Assembly: GCA_029550525.1 (NCBI GenBank)
Contig: JAKPHF010000048.1
Location: 226,181 to 290,180 of the forward strand
DNA: 64,000 nucleotides
Direction of reading: 5' to 3'
Source of the DNA: Planctomycetota bacterium
GTDB taxonomy: Bacteria; Planctomycetota; Phycisphaerae; UBA1845; PWPN01
Shown here: piece by piece, positions 20,301 through 27,539 of the stretch
How the letters are laid out: each line of letters starts with the position of its first letter
How positions within the stretch are numbered: position 1 is the stretch's first letter
Notes under the pieces: generated by a model
What the model saw: only the letters and a program-made list of their open reading frames with translations
The model's database searches: none
What the model was told of the DNA's origin: nothing
Program-made: the position numbers and the translations under genes

Positions 20301-20658
20301 CAACACCGCATGGGTGGACATTGACCGCTTCCTGGCGCTGTTCGGTATCAACCGGGCGATGCTCTCGGGCCCGCAGGAGTTGTTGGCCGAGCGCGTGCGC
20401 GAGGTGTCCAGCCGCGTGCCCACGTATGTGACCATCAAGGACGTCAAGCGCCGCTGGGGTCACGGCCAGGAAGACGTCTTTCCCGTCTGCCAAACAGAGA
20501 AGCTCTGGACGGACATCACCGCACTGCCCGACGTGCGCTGCGCGTTTGTGGCTGTCTCACGCCGGCGAGGTCAACAACTGAAGGATGTTGCCCAGCTTGA
20601 TCCGTGGGTCAACGACGGCTCGCTCGCGTACGTGCGAAGCCTCTGTGACTTCGGTTGA
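17326..20658 (+). CDS. Fucokinase-like GHMP kinase fused to a UDP-sugar pyrophosphorylase
   Basis: An 1110-aa two-enzyme fusion. After an alpha-helical N-terminal region (about 1-150) comes a GHMP sugar kinase: RMDLSHSGWSD (about 179), an ATP-loop-like IPKGSRLAVSTNL, GGGWQDSGGTWPGIK (about 365, very like fucokinases) and LGGMSGGGMAFFV (about 525). From about 735 a UDPGP-family nucleotidyltransferase follows: LAAGVGSRW (about 741), PPGHWYELPN (about 893), HNIDTLGAD, VNGKVRLLEGLAQ (about 965) and FYNSNTAWVDID (about 988). It should phosphorylate a free sugar at C1 and then attach a nucleotide, probably UMP. The known fucokinase/GDP-fucose pyrophosphorylase has the opposite domain order and an unrelated pyrophosphorylase domain. 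The sugar is unknown. It follows the GalU-like gene and is convergent with a DUF167 gene. Confidence 0.82.
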   Translation: MSILVDTITSSDPQIRNRPLAGLLARLSVTEILGECEELERFRRGCENLYERVRACLFLAAAYRFHIQEAQGINPLGTVPFEGYVDLLERRFEQAIKRFRAAMHETGPNGAVISALARAYNQLGFQTLTDQVRRSVRGSRGNQWMFRVGHQADHPLRIRRELLQRSGLTYPILCERTPVRMDLSHSGWSDIFFLGMDYPEGARVVNVSVDLGVYRRDADVRPPVETYVRVLEEPLLRLTSIDLEDTRDITQLDDLFNFGSDYLSLLKAGIIASGLIPPSFEGSGQSLAEILARTVGPGLGLELVTKVNDIPKGSRLAVSTNLLASIVAVLMRATGQTRNLEGGLEESERRLVASRAILGEWLGGSGGGWQDSGGTWPGIKIIRGAEARPGDPEYGVSRGRLLPEHEVLGPDRVSPQVRELFASSVVLVHGGMAQDVGPILEMVTEKYLLRSGPEWQARQEMRGIFDAIIDGLQAGDLKAVGANTTRNWDGPLKTIIPWVTNRFTETIIRDARARLKEDFWGFLMLGGMSGGGMAFFVNPRRQAAFRDEILEIMNRAKSELCDAIPFAMDPVVYNFRINDYGTVATLRQGHQAIMPPRYYAVQVPALTRLERDKVSMLRRADLDNFTSRGGTPDELIRVLRVMVNHLFPSPGNAPAEGRAEWAAELDRIKRENGFDAVQHERIREDLRRGRIGLARNRLPASTEIVDVQSGDFIDAQSGAPDKAVQVGKDAIRRGEVAVVSLAAGVGSRWTHGAGVVKAVNPFVMIDGAHRSFMELHLAKSRRTSRTYDTTIPHVFTTSFLTHGPIEKHLALANNHGYPGPVYLSPGRSIGLRMVPMVRDLRFLWEELPQETLDEQKQKVRDDVRQALINWAQSRGEASDYVDNVPGQCFHPPGHWYELPNMLRNGVLARMLADQPSLKYLMVHNIDTLGADVDPGVLGLHILGENAVTFEVIGRRIDDRGGGLARVNGKVRLLEGLAQPSEADEFRLSFYNSNTAWVDIDRFLALFGINRAMLSGPQELLAERVREVSSRVPTYVTIKDVKRRWGHGQEDVFPVCQTEKLWTDITALPDVRCAFVAVSRRRGQQLKDVAQLDPWVNDGSLAYVRSLCDFG

Positions 20659-20699
20659 TTGACCACAAACAAGAAATGGAGCTCGACTCCGAACCATCC

Positions 20700-21002
20700 T
20701 TACGAACGCGAGCTGCCTGGGCTGAGCAGGGTCTGGACGGATTCACACGATGTACCAACGATGCGGATGGTCTTGCGAGGATTTGTCAGGCCCGATTCGA
20801 CGGTGACCTGCTGGACGCGGACGCCCAACGATTTGGCAATGAGCTTGCGGACGGCCTCGTTGGCAGCGCCGCGCTCAGGGGCGGCTGACACCGTTACCTT
20901 CAACGCACCGTCGAGCTCACCAACGATCCGGTCACGCGACGACTTGGGTACGACCTTCACATCGAGCAGAACATCTTTGCCTTGTTGCGTGAGCTGTAGC
21001 AT
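20700..21002 (-). CDS. DUF167/YggU family protein
   Basis: A 100-aa protein of the widespread DUF167 (YggU) family of small alpha/beta proteins without an established biochemical role. The family core is visible in VKVVPKSSRDRIVGELDG, LKVTVSAAPERGAANEAV and the RKTIRI strand near the end. Its start has no clear ribosome site. It is convergent with the kinase/pyrophosphorylase fusion (41 nt between stops) and lies downstream of the SpoIIE-type phosphatase gene on the same strand. Confidence 0.85.
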   Translation of the reverse strand: MLQLTQQGKDVLLDVKVVPKSSRDRIVGELDGALKVTVSAAPERGAANEAVRKLIAKSLGVRVQQVTVESGLTNPRKTIRIVGTSCESVQTLLSPGSSRS

Positions 21003-21020
21003 GGACTGATTTGTGCGAAC

Positions 21021-21094
21021 GTGTGAGAGTGATAAAGTGAGAAAGGTGCCGTCTACGTTGCCCTTTCCTACGTTCTCACTTTCTCACATTCTCA
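21021..21094. repeat. Octad TGA array TGAGAANG adjoining a stop codon, with inverted partner
   Basis: On the minus strand the phosphatase gene ends TAG and is followed at once by TGAGAATG, TGAGAAAG and TGAGAACG, then TAG; the first TGA is in frame with the stop (TAGTGA) and the others fall in the other frames. On the plus strand the mirrored words TGAGAG, TGATAAAG and TGAGAAAG start at 21024, so the gap is a large imperfect inverted repeat. Confidence 0.75.
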
Positions 21095-22867
21095 CTACCT
21101 GATTTTCAACACCACCAGCGTGACATCGTCCAACCGGTCCGCCAAACCGCGGAACCGTCGCAGGTCCCAATTGAGATTCTGCACGATGCGTTCGGCCGGC
21201 TGATCGGCATAACGCAGGAGCGACTCGGCCAGGCGCTGACGTCCGTACGACTCGTCGGCGAAGTTGAGAGCTTCCACCACGCCGTCGGTGTATAACAGAA
21301 TGATGTCGCCGCTTTGCAGCTCGACGATGCCGCGTTCGAATGTGGCCGTATAATCCACACCCAGCACCATCCCGCCGGTCTCGAGGTAGGTGATCTTGCC
21401 ATCGCGCAGATGCATGGGCGGGTCATGACCCGCGTTGCAGTAGGTCAGCCGCCGGCCGTCGGGCGTGATCACACCATAGAACGCCGTGGTGAACTCGCCG
21501 ATGGTCGTGTCACGGCACATGTGGCGGTTCACCTCGGCCATGATCACGTCTACGTCATACGTCACATACGCGTACACGCGCAGCGCCGACCGCAGCGAGG
21601 CCATCAGCAGCGAAGCAGGCACGCCTTTGCCCGACACGTCGGCGATGCCCACGCCGAGGTTGTCCTGCGGCAACTGGATCAGGTCGTAGAAGTCGCCGCC
21701 TACGCGATAGGTCGGACGATACAGCGCGCCGATTTCCACTTGCTTGCAGTCCGGCGCCTTGCGCGGAATCATTCGGCGCTGCACGTCGCCGGCGTAAGCG
21801 ATTTGGCGGGCGTAACGTTCGGCCTCGATGGCCTCGGCCAGGAGGCGGGCGTTGACGATCGCCGCCGCGGCCTGTGATGCCACCGCCTGAAGCAGGCTTT
21901 CCTCGTACGGCGTGAACGTATGCGGCTCGCCAGTATACACGCGGATCACGCCCACGGCCTTGCCGCGATAGATCATTCCACAGACCAGCCCACTGACGAT
22001 GCCTTCCTTGCGAGCTTGCTCCGGATAGCGCACCCGCGGGTCGTTGGGCATGTCGGCGATGCGGACCAGTTCGCCGTGGATGGCCGCCTGATCGATCGGG
22101 TTCTCGTCGACGCTGACCGGCCCCTTGTCGAGGTACTCCCACGAGAGGTTGTGCACGGCCTTGATACTGAGCGAGCCGCTGGCCTCGTCGAGCATCCGGA
22201 TACTGCACGCCTTGGTCTTCATAACCTCACAGACCATGCGGGCGGTCTTGTCCAGGATCTCCTTGAGATCGAGCGAGCCGGCGAACAAACCGGCAATGTT
22301 GTAGACGACGCTCAGCTCCTCGATACGTCGCCGCAGGTCCTCGTCCTGGGCGCAGAGGCTCGCGAAGAGCTCGACCAAGACGGCACCGAGATTGCGAATG
22401 GCCTCGGCCTGAGCGGCGGTCCAGCAGGGTAGCTCGCGGGCCGCCTGAAGCAGGGCGTCGCGATCGAGGCCGGTGGCGGCGGCCATCTCGGCGACCACCG
22501 AGTCGGGCAGCGGCTGGCGCGGCCGATCACCGAGCGTCAGCGTACCCACACGAGCGCCGGTGCGGATAACCGGTACGGCGAACCGACCCAGATAACCGCG
22601 ATCCAACAACCGTCTGGCGGGCAGGGCATTCTCCGCCGCGGCGGCCTGCCGGTGAGCATTTTCGACAAACTGTCGGCCCACCGGCGTTTCGATCAGTTGG
22701 CGCATGAAACTGCTGCCGGTGATGGGGCCGACCACGATCTCGTTGTTCTGGTTGAAAAGAATGACCGTGGTGGCCGTCGCTTCGGCGAACACGCCCAGGG
22801 ATCGGTGCAGCGACTGCCCGGACAGGGTGGACAACAGGTGATCGGCACAAAATTCGGCAGCGCACAT
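21095..22867 (-). CDS. SpoIIE-type PP2C phosphatase with GAF sensor
   Basis: A regulatory serine phosphatase of about 590 aa that likely acts on an anti-sigma antagonist or similar phosphoprotein. An N-terminal PocR/GAF-like region (about 1-170) precedes a GAF domain (about 195-350), a short coiled linker, and a SpoIIE domain with the metal motifs VGGDFYD, IADVSGKGVPASLLM, NAGHDPP and YTDGVVEA. The track begins at GTG 22930 without a ribosome site; ATG 22867 has AGGA about 8 nt upstream and is preferred. No transmembrane segment is seen, so it should be cytoplasmic. No partner anti-sigma kinase is adjacent. A TGA-octad array begins directly at its stop. Confidence 0.88.
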   Translation of the reverse strand: MCAAEFCADHLLSTLSGQSLHRSLGVFAEATATTVILFNQNNEIVVGPITGSSFMRQLIETPVGRQFVENAHRQAAAAENALPARRLLDRGYLGRFAVPVIRTGARVGTLTLGDRPRQPLPDSVVAEMAAATGLDRDALLQAARELPCWTAAQAEAIRNLGAVLVELFASLCAQDEDLRRRIEELSVVYNIAGLFAGSLDLKEILDKTARMVCEVMKTKACSIRMLDEASGSLSIKAVHNLSWEYLDKGPVSVDENPIDQAAIHGELVRIADMPNDPRVRYPEQARKEGIVSGLVCGMIYRGKAVGVIRVYTGEPHTFTPYEESLLQAVASQAAAAIVNARLLAEAIEAERYARQIAYAGDVQRRMIPRKAPDCKQVEIGALYRPTYRVGGDFYDLIQLPQDNLGVGIADVSGKGVPASLLMASLRSALRVYAYVTYDVDVIMAEVNRHMCRDTTIGEFTTAFYGVITPDGRRLTYCNAGHDPPMHLRDGKITYLETGGMVLGVDYTATFERGIVELQSGDIILLYTDGVVEALNFADESYGRQRLAESLLRYADQPAERIVQNLNWDLRRFRGLADRLDDVTLVVLKIR

Positions 22868-22998
22868 GTCTTGTCGTCCTGTAGACCCCCGGGCTTGGTT
22901 CGAGGTTGGTGGGATTATACGGGAACTCACAGGCGCGGCAAAGCTACGGCGGGTCAGGGCGGCCCCGAGGCAGGTCCGCCTGTGAAGCCGGCGGCGCT

Positions 22999-23133
22999 GT
23001 TAGGCTATGAAGCTCTGAGCTGTTGGCAAGAGCGAGGAGAGGCCGTCGAGTCAGAGAGTCTCTCTGCGCCCCGGCGTCACGGTAATGCAGTCCTGTAGGT
23101 CTGGCTTACAGCTTATAGCTCATAGCTCTTCCG
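22999..23133. repeat. Heptad array TGAGCTN between AAA ATPase stop and phosphatase start
   Basis: Just past the AAA gene stop (minus strand) come AGAGCTA, TGAGCTA, TAAGCTG and TAAGCC, with stop words read from 23122 (TGA), 23115 (TAA) and 23108 (TAA), exactly 7 apart. The left side carries plus-strand words GCTATGA and CTCTGAGCTG (TGA at 23008 and 23016). Replacement of TGA by TAA keeps the stop meaning. Confidence 0.65.
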
Positions 23134-24552
23134 TCACCGCTTGTAGAACGTGTTTCCGCGGTAAGTGTACTTGCTGAGGCGGTTGTTGACGTAGAGCGAC
23201 TCGAGGATGAACTCGGCGGCACTGGCGAGGGCGGCCGGTTCGTCGGCGGGTAAGCCGGCTTTGGCGCAGACGGCACGGCTCTCGCGAATGAGGCCTCGCA
23301 CCTTCTCGGCCGAAGCGACCAAGTCCTCCGAAGCAATATCGTCGCCGATCTCCACGTTCGTCTTGCCGCCCTGGAACTGCTGCACGATGGCGTCGAGCTC
23401 GTCCACGTCGACGTACTTGGCCGCAACATTCTTCACTGCCTCACCCAGCAAGGCGGTGATGAGCTTGTCCTCGCCCTGCTCATCCTCGGCGAGCATGAGT
23501 TCGATCTTGCCGCGGCAACTGGCGTTGATGTTCGCCAGGTCGCTCACGCGCGGCATGACCTGCGGTTCGCCGAGAACGATGCCGCGACGCTCGGCGTTGG
23601 AGACCAGCGTCTCCATGCAGGTGATCGACGCGCGGACGGACACGCCCGACTGCTGATTCACGTGCGGACTGGTCCGGGCCAGCCGCACGAACTCTTCCAC
23701 CACTTCGGCCATGAACCGAGGAACGACCACCTTGGGCCCCTGCCCATCGCGCTCGATCCAGGCGTTCTCGGCGGTGATGGCCATCGATTCCTCGATAGTG
23801 CGCGGGTAGTGCGTGCGGATGACCGACCCGATGCGGTCCTTGAGCGGCGTGACGATACGGCCGCGGTTGGTGTAGTCCTCCGGGTTGGCGCTGAAGACCA
23901 TGTACACGTCCAGCGGCAGTCGCACGGGAAAGCCGCGGATCTGCACGTCACGCTCCTGCAGGACGTTGAACAAACCCACCTGAATCCGCGGGGCCAGGTC
24001 GGGCAGCTCGTTGATGGCGAAGATGCCGAGATTGCTGCGCGGGATGAGCCCGAAGTGCATGACCGACTCGTCGGCGAGGTACCGGCCTTCGGCGTGTTTC
24101 ACCAAGTCGATCTCGCCGAGCAGGTCGGCGATGGTGACATCGGGCGTGGCCAGCTTCTCCTGGTAGCGATCGTCACGATGAATCCAGCGGATGGGTGTCT
24201 CGTCGCCCTTCTCGGCAATGATGGCCCGCGACTGGCGGAACATGGGGGCGACCGGGTCGTCGGGCAGATCGGCGTCGGCCACCACCGGCCGGTACTCGTC
24301 GAGCAGGCTGGTCAGGGCGCGAAGCATGCGCGTCTTGGCCTGGCCGCGCAGGCCGAGAAAGAGCATGTCGTGGCGGCTCAGGATGGCGTTGACGATCTGC
24401 GGAATGACGGTGTCGTCGTAGCCGATGATGCCGGGAAACAGAGGCTCGCCCGCGCGGAGCTTGCGGATGAGGTTGTCGCGCATTTCATCCCGGATGGAAC
24501 GCGGGCGGTAGCCGTTTGCTTTCAGATCACCCAGTGTCGAAGGTCGATTCAT
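23134..24552 (-). CDS. ChlI/MoxR-like AAA+ ATPase
   Basis: A 472-aa AAA+ protein resembling the I subunit of magnesium chelatases and related MoxR-type ATPases. Walker A is GLRGQAKTR (about 67-75). The Walker B strand reads GIFAINELPDL (about 180), so the usual Asp before the Glu is Asn. Sensor-type motifs follow in MVFSANPEDYTNRGRI. Such ATPases usually act with a von Willebrand factor A domain partner to remodel a protein or insert a metal; no such partner is adjacent here. It is divergent from a radical SAM gene. Chlorophyll-type function is not implied. Confidence 0.82.
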   Translation of the reverse strand: MNRPSTLGDLKANGYRPRSIRDEMRDNLIRKLRAGEPLFPGIIGYDDTVIPQIVNAILSRHDMLFLGLRGQAKTRMLRALTSLLDEYRPVVADADLPDDPVAPMFRQSRAIIAEKGDETPIRWIHRDDRYQEKLATPDVTIADLLGEIDLVKHAEGRYLADESVMHFGLIPRSNLGIFAINELPDLAPRIQVGLFNVLQERDVQIRGFPVRLPLDVYMVFSANPEDYTNRGRIVTPLKDRIGSVIRTHYPRTIEESMAITAENAWIERDGQGPKVVVPRFMAEVVEEFVRLARTSPHVNQQSGVSVRASITCMETLVSNAERRGIVLGEPQVMPRVSDLANINASCRGKIELMLAEDEQGEDKLITALLGEAVKNVAAKYVDVDELDAIVQQFQGGKTNVEIGDDIASEDLVASAEKVRGLIRESRAVCAKAGLPADEPAALASAAEFILESLYVNNRLSKYTYRGNTFYKR

Positions 24553-24703
24553 CGGAGTTCTCGCTTGTCCGCCCCGGTCTGACCACCCGTCCGAGGCACA
24601 CCGGATGGTAAGAGCCGGCGGAACCGAATTCCAACCGCGGATCTGCGGCCGGTCGGGTACAATTCATATGTGCCGACTCGTTCGTGATGTGTGGAGCGGT
24701 CGC

Positions 24704-25729
24704 ATGTACGGTCACTTGCTTCGCAGCGTGCGTCTGGTGGGCGGCCTGGTCGCCGGCCGAGTCCTCGGCAGGCCAATGGTGCTGTCGCACCTGGTCACCG
24801 CCCGCTGCCCCTGCCGATGCGAGACCTGCTTGTGGCGCGGGTTGTCCGGCGAGGAAGAGGAGTTGACCGTCGCCGAGATTGCCCGAGTCTACCGCGACGC
24901 CGCACGCTGCGGCCTGCGGGTCAACTCCATCTGGGGAGGCGAACCGCTGATCCGCCGCGACCTGCCGGCCATTCTCCAGGCCTCGCGGGACGCCGGGCTG
25001 TGGAACGTGTTGATCGCCAGCGGCTACCGCTTTCACGAGCGGTTCGAGGAAGTCGTACCGCAACTGGACGTGGCCATCTTCTCGCTCGATCACTTGGGCG
25101 AGCGGCACGACGCCATGCGCGGCCAGCCCGGCCTGTTCGACGCCGTGTGCACTGCCATTCGCCGCATGCGGTCCGAAGTGCCCGAAAAACGGGTGTTCAT
25201 CAACACGGTCGTGAGCCGTCTGAATGTGGACATCGTGCCGCGGTTGGCTCGGCTGGCCAGGGAATTGGGGACGCCGATCTACTTCAACCCCATGGAGACC
25301 GGGATGCTGGGCGGGCCGGAGAGCGCCACGGCCAAAGAGGACTTGGCCTTGGATGATGCCGGGCTGTCGGAGCTGGCGCGGCGGCTCATCGTGCTCAAGG
25401 GCCGCGGCTACCCTGTGGCGAACAGCTACACGTTGCTGCGTGGCTTTCTTGGCGGCAAGCAGCCGTACCGGTGCCATGCCCGCAAGGTCTTCCTGGAGCT
25501 GCGGCCGAACGGCGACCTAATGGACTGCCTCGACCGGTTTCGCCCGGTAGCCAATGTGCGGGAGACACCGCTGGCGGAGGTGTTGTGCCGGCGGGAGATT
25601 CGGCGATTACGGCTGAAGGATGTCGGTTGTCACTTCTGCAACAACGCCAACGTGATTGAAACGTCCAACGTCTGGGCCCTACGGCCGGAAAGCGTCTGCG
25701 CCCTGATTCGGCGCAGCATCGCCGGTTGA
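24704..25729 (+). CDS. Radical SAM protein with extra C-terminal cysteines
   Basis: A 341-aa radical SAM enzyme. The 4Fe-4S motif CxxxCxxC is Cys35, Cys39 and Cys42 within RCPCRCETCLWRG, followed by GGEPLIRRDLP, the SAM-binding glycine motif. C-terminal cysteines (YRCHAR, MDCLDRF, GCHFCNN) suggest a SPASM-like auxiliary cluster region. ATG 24704 has GGAG at a 7-nt spacing and is chosen over the track start at 24605. It is divergent from the AAA ATPase. The substrate is unknown. It does not resemble the coproporphyrinogen, MoaA or PQQ types closely enough to name. Confidence 0.85.
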   Translation: MYGHLLRSVRLVGGLVAGRVLGRPMVLSHLVTARCPCRCETCLWRGLSGEEEELTVAEIARVYRDAARCGLRVNSIWGGEPLIRRDLPAILQASRDAGLWNVLIASGYRFHERFEEVVPQLDVAIFSLDHLGERHDAMRGQPGLFDAVCTAIRRMRSEVPEKRVFINTVVSRLNVDIVPRLARLARELGTPIYFNPMETGMLGGPESATAKEDLALDDAGLSELARRLIVLKGRGYPVANSYTLLRGFLGGKQPYRCHARKVFLELRPNGDLMDCLDRFRPVANVRETPLAEVLCRREIRRLRLKDVGCHFCNNANVIETSNVWALRPESVCALIRRSIAG

Positions 25730-25928
25730 CAACGACCGTGAGCGCCTCTTTCACCCGCGTGCCGCAGGAAGCTCAGACCCCAACCTCGCTGTCCGCCTCG
25801 CCAGCCCCCGGCACGGGCGGGCATGTACCACGCCAACGGCGCCGGTGGCCGAAACGACGTTGGTCGCATCGAATCACCGCGCCTAGAGTGCGGCGTCAGG
25901 GAATAATCCAAGAGTGGAGGTTGTGGAC

Positions 25929-26333
25929 ATGACGGAACTGACGTTGGAGCAGGCGCAGGCGGTGGTGAAGGCGGCCGTGGAGAAGGCCCAGGCCGACGGG
26001 CTCAAAATGAACGTGGCCGTGGTCGATGCGGGGGCCAATCTGAAAGCTTTTGCCCGGATGGACGGGGCGTGGCTCGGCTCGGTTGACATAGCCATCAAAA
26101 AAGCGCGGACGGCTCGCCTGTTCGACATGCCCACGGGCGAAATCGGGAAGCTCTCGCAGCCGGGCGGCTCGTTGTACAACATCGAGGTTTCCAACGGTGG
26201 GTTGATCACGTTTCCGGGCGGCATGCCCCTCAAGAACGGCAAGGGCGAAATCGTCGGCGCGATCGGTGTTTCCGGCAGTACGGTCGAGAACGACCATGCG
26301 GTCGCGTCGGCCGGTGCCGCGGCGCTCGTCTGA
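25929..26333 (+). CDS. GlcG/HbpS family protein
   Basis: A 134-aa protein of the GlcG/HbpS (DUF336) family, small cofactor- or haem-associated proteins. The family pattern is clear: [54 protein letters not shown] and GAIGVSG. ATG 25929 with GTGGAGG 8 nt upstream is better than the GTG at 25914. No signal peptide is visible, so it is probably cytoplasmic. It sits alone between the radical SAM and membrane-protein genes, and its exact role is unknown. Confidence 0.88.
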   Translation: MTELTLEQAQAVVKAAVEKAQADGLKMNVAVVDAGANLKAFARMDGAWLGSVDIAIKKARTARLFDMPTGEIGKLSQPGGSLYNIEVSNGGLITFPGGMPLKNGKGEIVGAIGVSGSTVENDHAVASAGAAALV

Positions 26334-26410
26334 CACCGTCGCGCGGTTATCTTGCCGGGCTGCGCGCCGAGGGGTATGCTGGAGCCTGATCACGTTCAAG
26401 GACAGGCCGA

Positions 26411-26995
26411 ATGGCATCACCCAGGCCCATGCGAATTCGTTTTCTGACGCTCATCTGTGTGGCGGTCTGCACCGTTGCGACCGCCCTCGGATGGGTCGCC
26501 GGCGCCATGGGCACGTATTTGTACGCACACGATTTGGTCATGACGGTCACGCCTGCCCTGGGCGGATGGATCGGAGCCTGTAGCGCGCTGGCGTCGGCGA
26601 TCGTCTGGGCGCGGTGCATCGTACCGTTGTCGCTGTATCAGGTGAGCGGGTTGCGGTCGATGGCCGGGCTGGTCGGCCTGGGCGCCGGCGTGCTGGGCGC
26701 CGTGTTGCTGCATGCCGGGCTCATGATTGCCGCCAGTGAGGTGCAACTGAAGGCCCTGGCGGTGGGGCTGGGCATGATCGCGCCGGCCGGACTGATCATG
26801 GGCCTGTTCGCCGGCCATCTCTGCCGCCTGGCGGTGACCACCGAGCGCGCCTATCGGTCCCATCGGCCCGAGGGCCGTATGCGCCGTCCCATTCCGTTTG
26901 ACGGGCCCCTGCCCGTGCCCGATCCCATGGAGCAACTCGACGTGCGCACCTGCTTCCACCCGCGCCCCAACTTCCGGGACGAGTACGACGCGTAA
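26411..26995 (+). CDS. Small membrane protein with four predicted TM segments
   Basis: A 194-aa hypothetical protein. Hydrophobic segments are near residues 9-32, 42-66, 80-103 and 112-135, followed by a polar C-terminal tail rich in Arg and Pro. AAGGA lies 8 nt before the ATG, so expression is likely. I recognise no family. It follows the GlcG-like gene by 77 nt on the same strand and may be cotranscribed with it. Confidence 0.7.
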   Translation: MASPRPMRIRFLTLICVAVCTVATALGWVAGAMGTYLYAHDLVMTVTPALGGWIGACSALASAIVWARCIVPLSLYQVSGLRSMAGLVGLGAGVLGAVLLHAGLMIAASEVQLKALAVGLGMIAPAGLIMGLFAGHLCRLAVTTERAYRSHRPEGRMRRPIPFDGPLPVPDPMEQLDVRTCFHPRPNFRDEYDA

Positions 26996-27092
26996 TCGCC
27001 TCCGCCCGCGCTGTCATTTTCTTCCCCCGTCGACCATCGATAGGACACGTAGTGTCTATTATGTGACATCCTGCCAAAGTAAGATGAATGCA

Positions 27093-27120
27093 ACCACAGA
27101 GACGCAGAGGCACAGAGAAG
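27093..27120. repeat. CACAGAG-type octad array
   Basis: Words ACCACAGAG, ACGCAGAGG and CACAGAGAAG repeat with an 8-9 base period. The same family occurs at 56884-56910 and 57608-57634. Confidence 0.6.
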
Positions 27121-27164
27121 CAGAAATAGTTGTCAGCTCTCCGCCATCAGCCGTCGGTCAGACA

Positions 27165-27190
27165 TCCGGCTGATAGCTCACAGCTCACCC
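27165..27190 (-). repeat. Minus-strand TGAGCTN heptads
   Basis: Read on the minus strand: GGTGAGCTG, TGAGCTA, TCAGCCGG, period 7. No minus-strand gene ends here, so this copy breaks the downstream-of-stop rule. Confidence 0.5.
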
Positions 27191-27281
27191 TGTGAGCATC
27201 GCAGGGCCTGAGCTTGTTCCAAACATATCAGCTTCATCGCCGACTGACATTCTCACTGGCCACGATCCATCCGTCTGCTTT

Positions 27282-27315
27282 TTTATCCGTGTTCATCCGC
27301 GTCATCCGTGGTTCA
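27282..27315 (-). repeat. ATCCGTG-type array (minus strand GGATGA words)
   Basis: The plus strand reads ATCCGTG, TTCATCCGCG, TCATCCGTGG, TTC. On the minus strand these are GGATGACGC, GGATGAACAC and GGATAAA, with TGA, TGA and TAA spaced 9-10 bases. Confidence 0.55.
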
Positions 27316-27539
27316 AGAGGAGGGTGGGAAGACAAGCAGAAGCTGGCGGTCGGGGGTTGGGGACATGGTCGGAAAGGTTCGAGGCCAGGACGAAGGTTGC
27401 GACGACTGGTTTGCGAACCCCGAGAGTGGCGGCGACCGAAAACGGTAGCCGTGGGGGGCGGGACCGCCGTGACTGATGGCTCCGGGAGGAGGGAGGATGG
27501 GCCGGGGGGTTTGGAGATTTGGGCGGCGGTGCGTAATGT

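Larger units (their letters stand above)
26996..27539. other. 544-nt intergenic region rich in several repeat families
   Basis: No gene is supported here. It contains a CACAGAG-type array (27093-27120), minus-strand TGAGCTN heptads (about 27165-27190) and an ATCCGTG-type array (27282-27315), followed by G-rich sequence before the next start. Three word families in one gap make this the densest repeat region of the window. Confidence 0.65.

Noticed and set aside
22999-23133. CRISPR array
   Set aside because: The repeats are only 7-8 bases with no unique spacers, and no cas genes are present.
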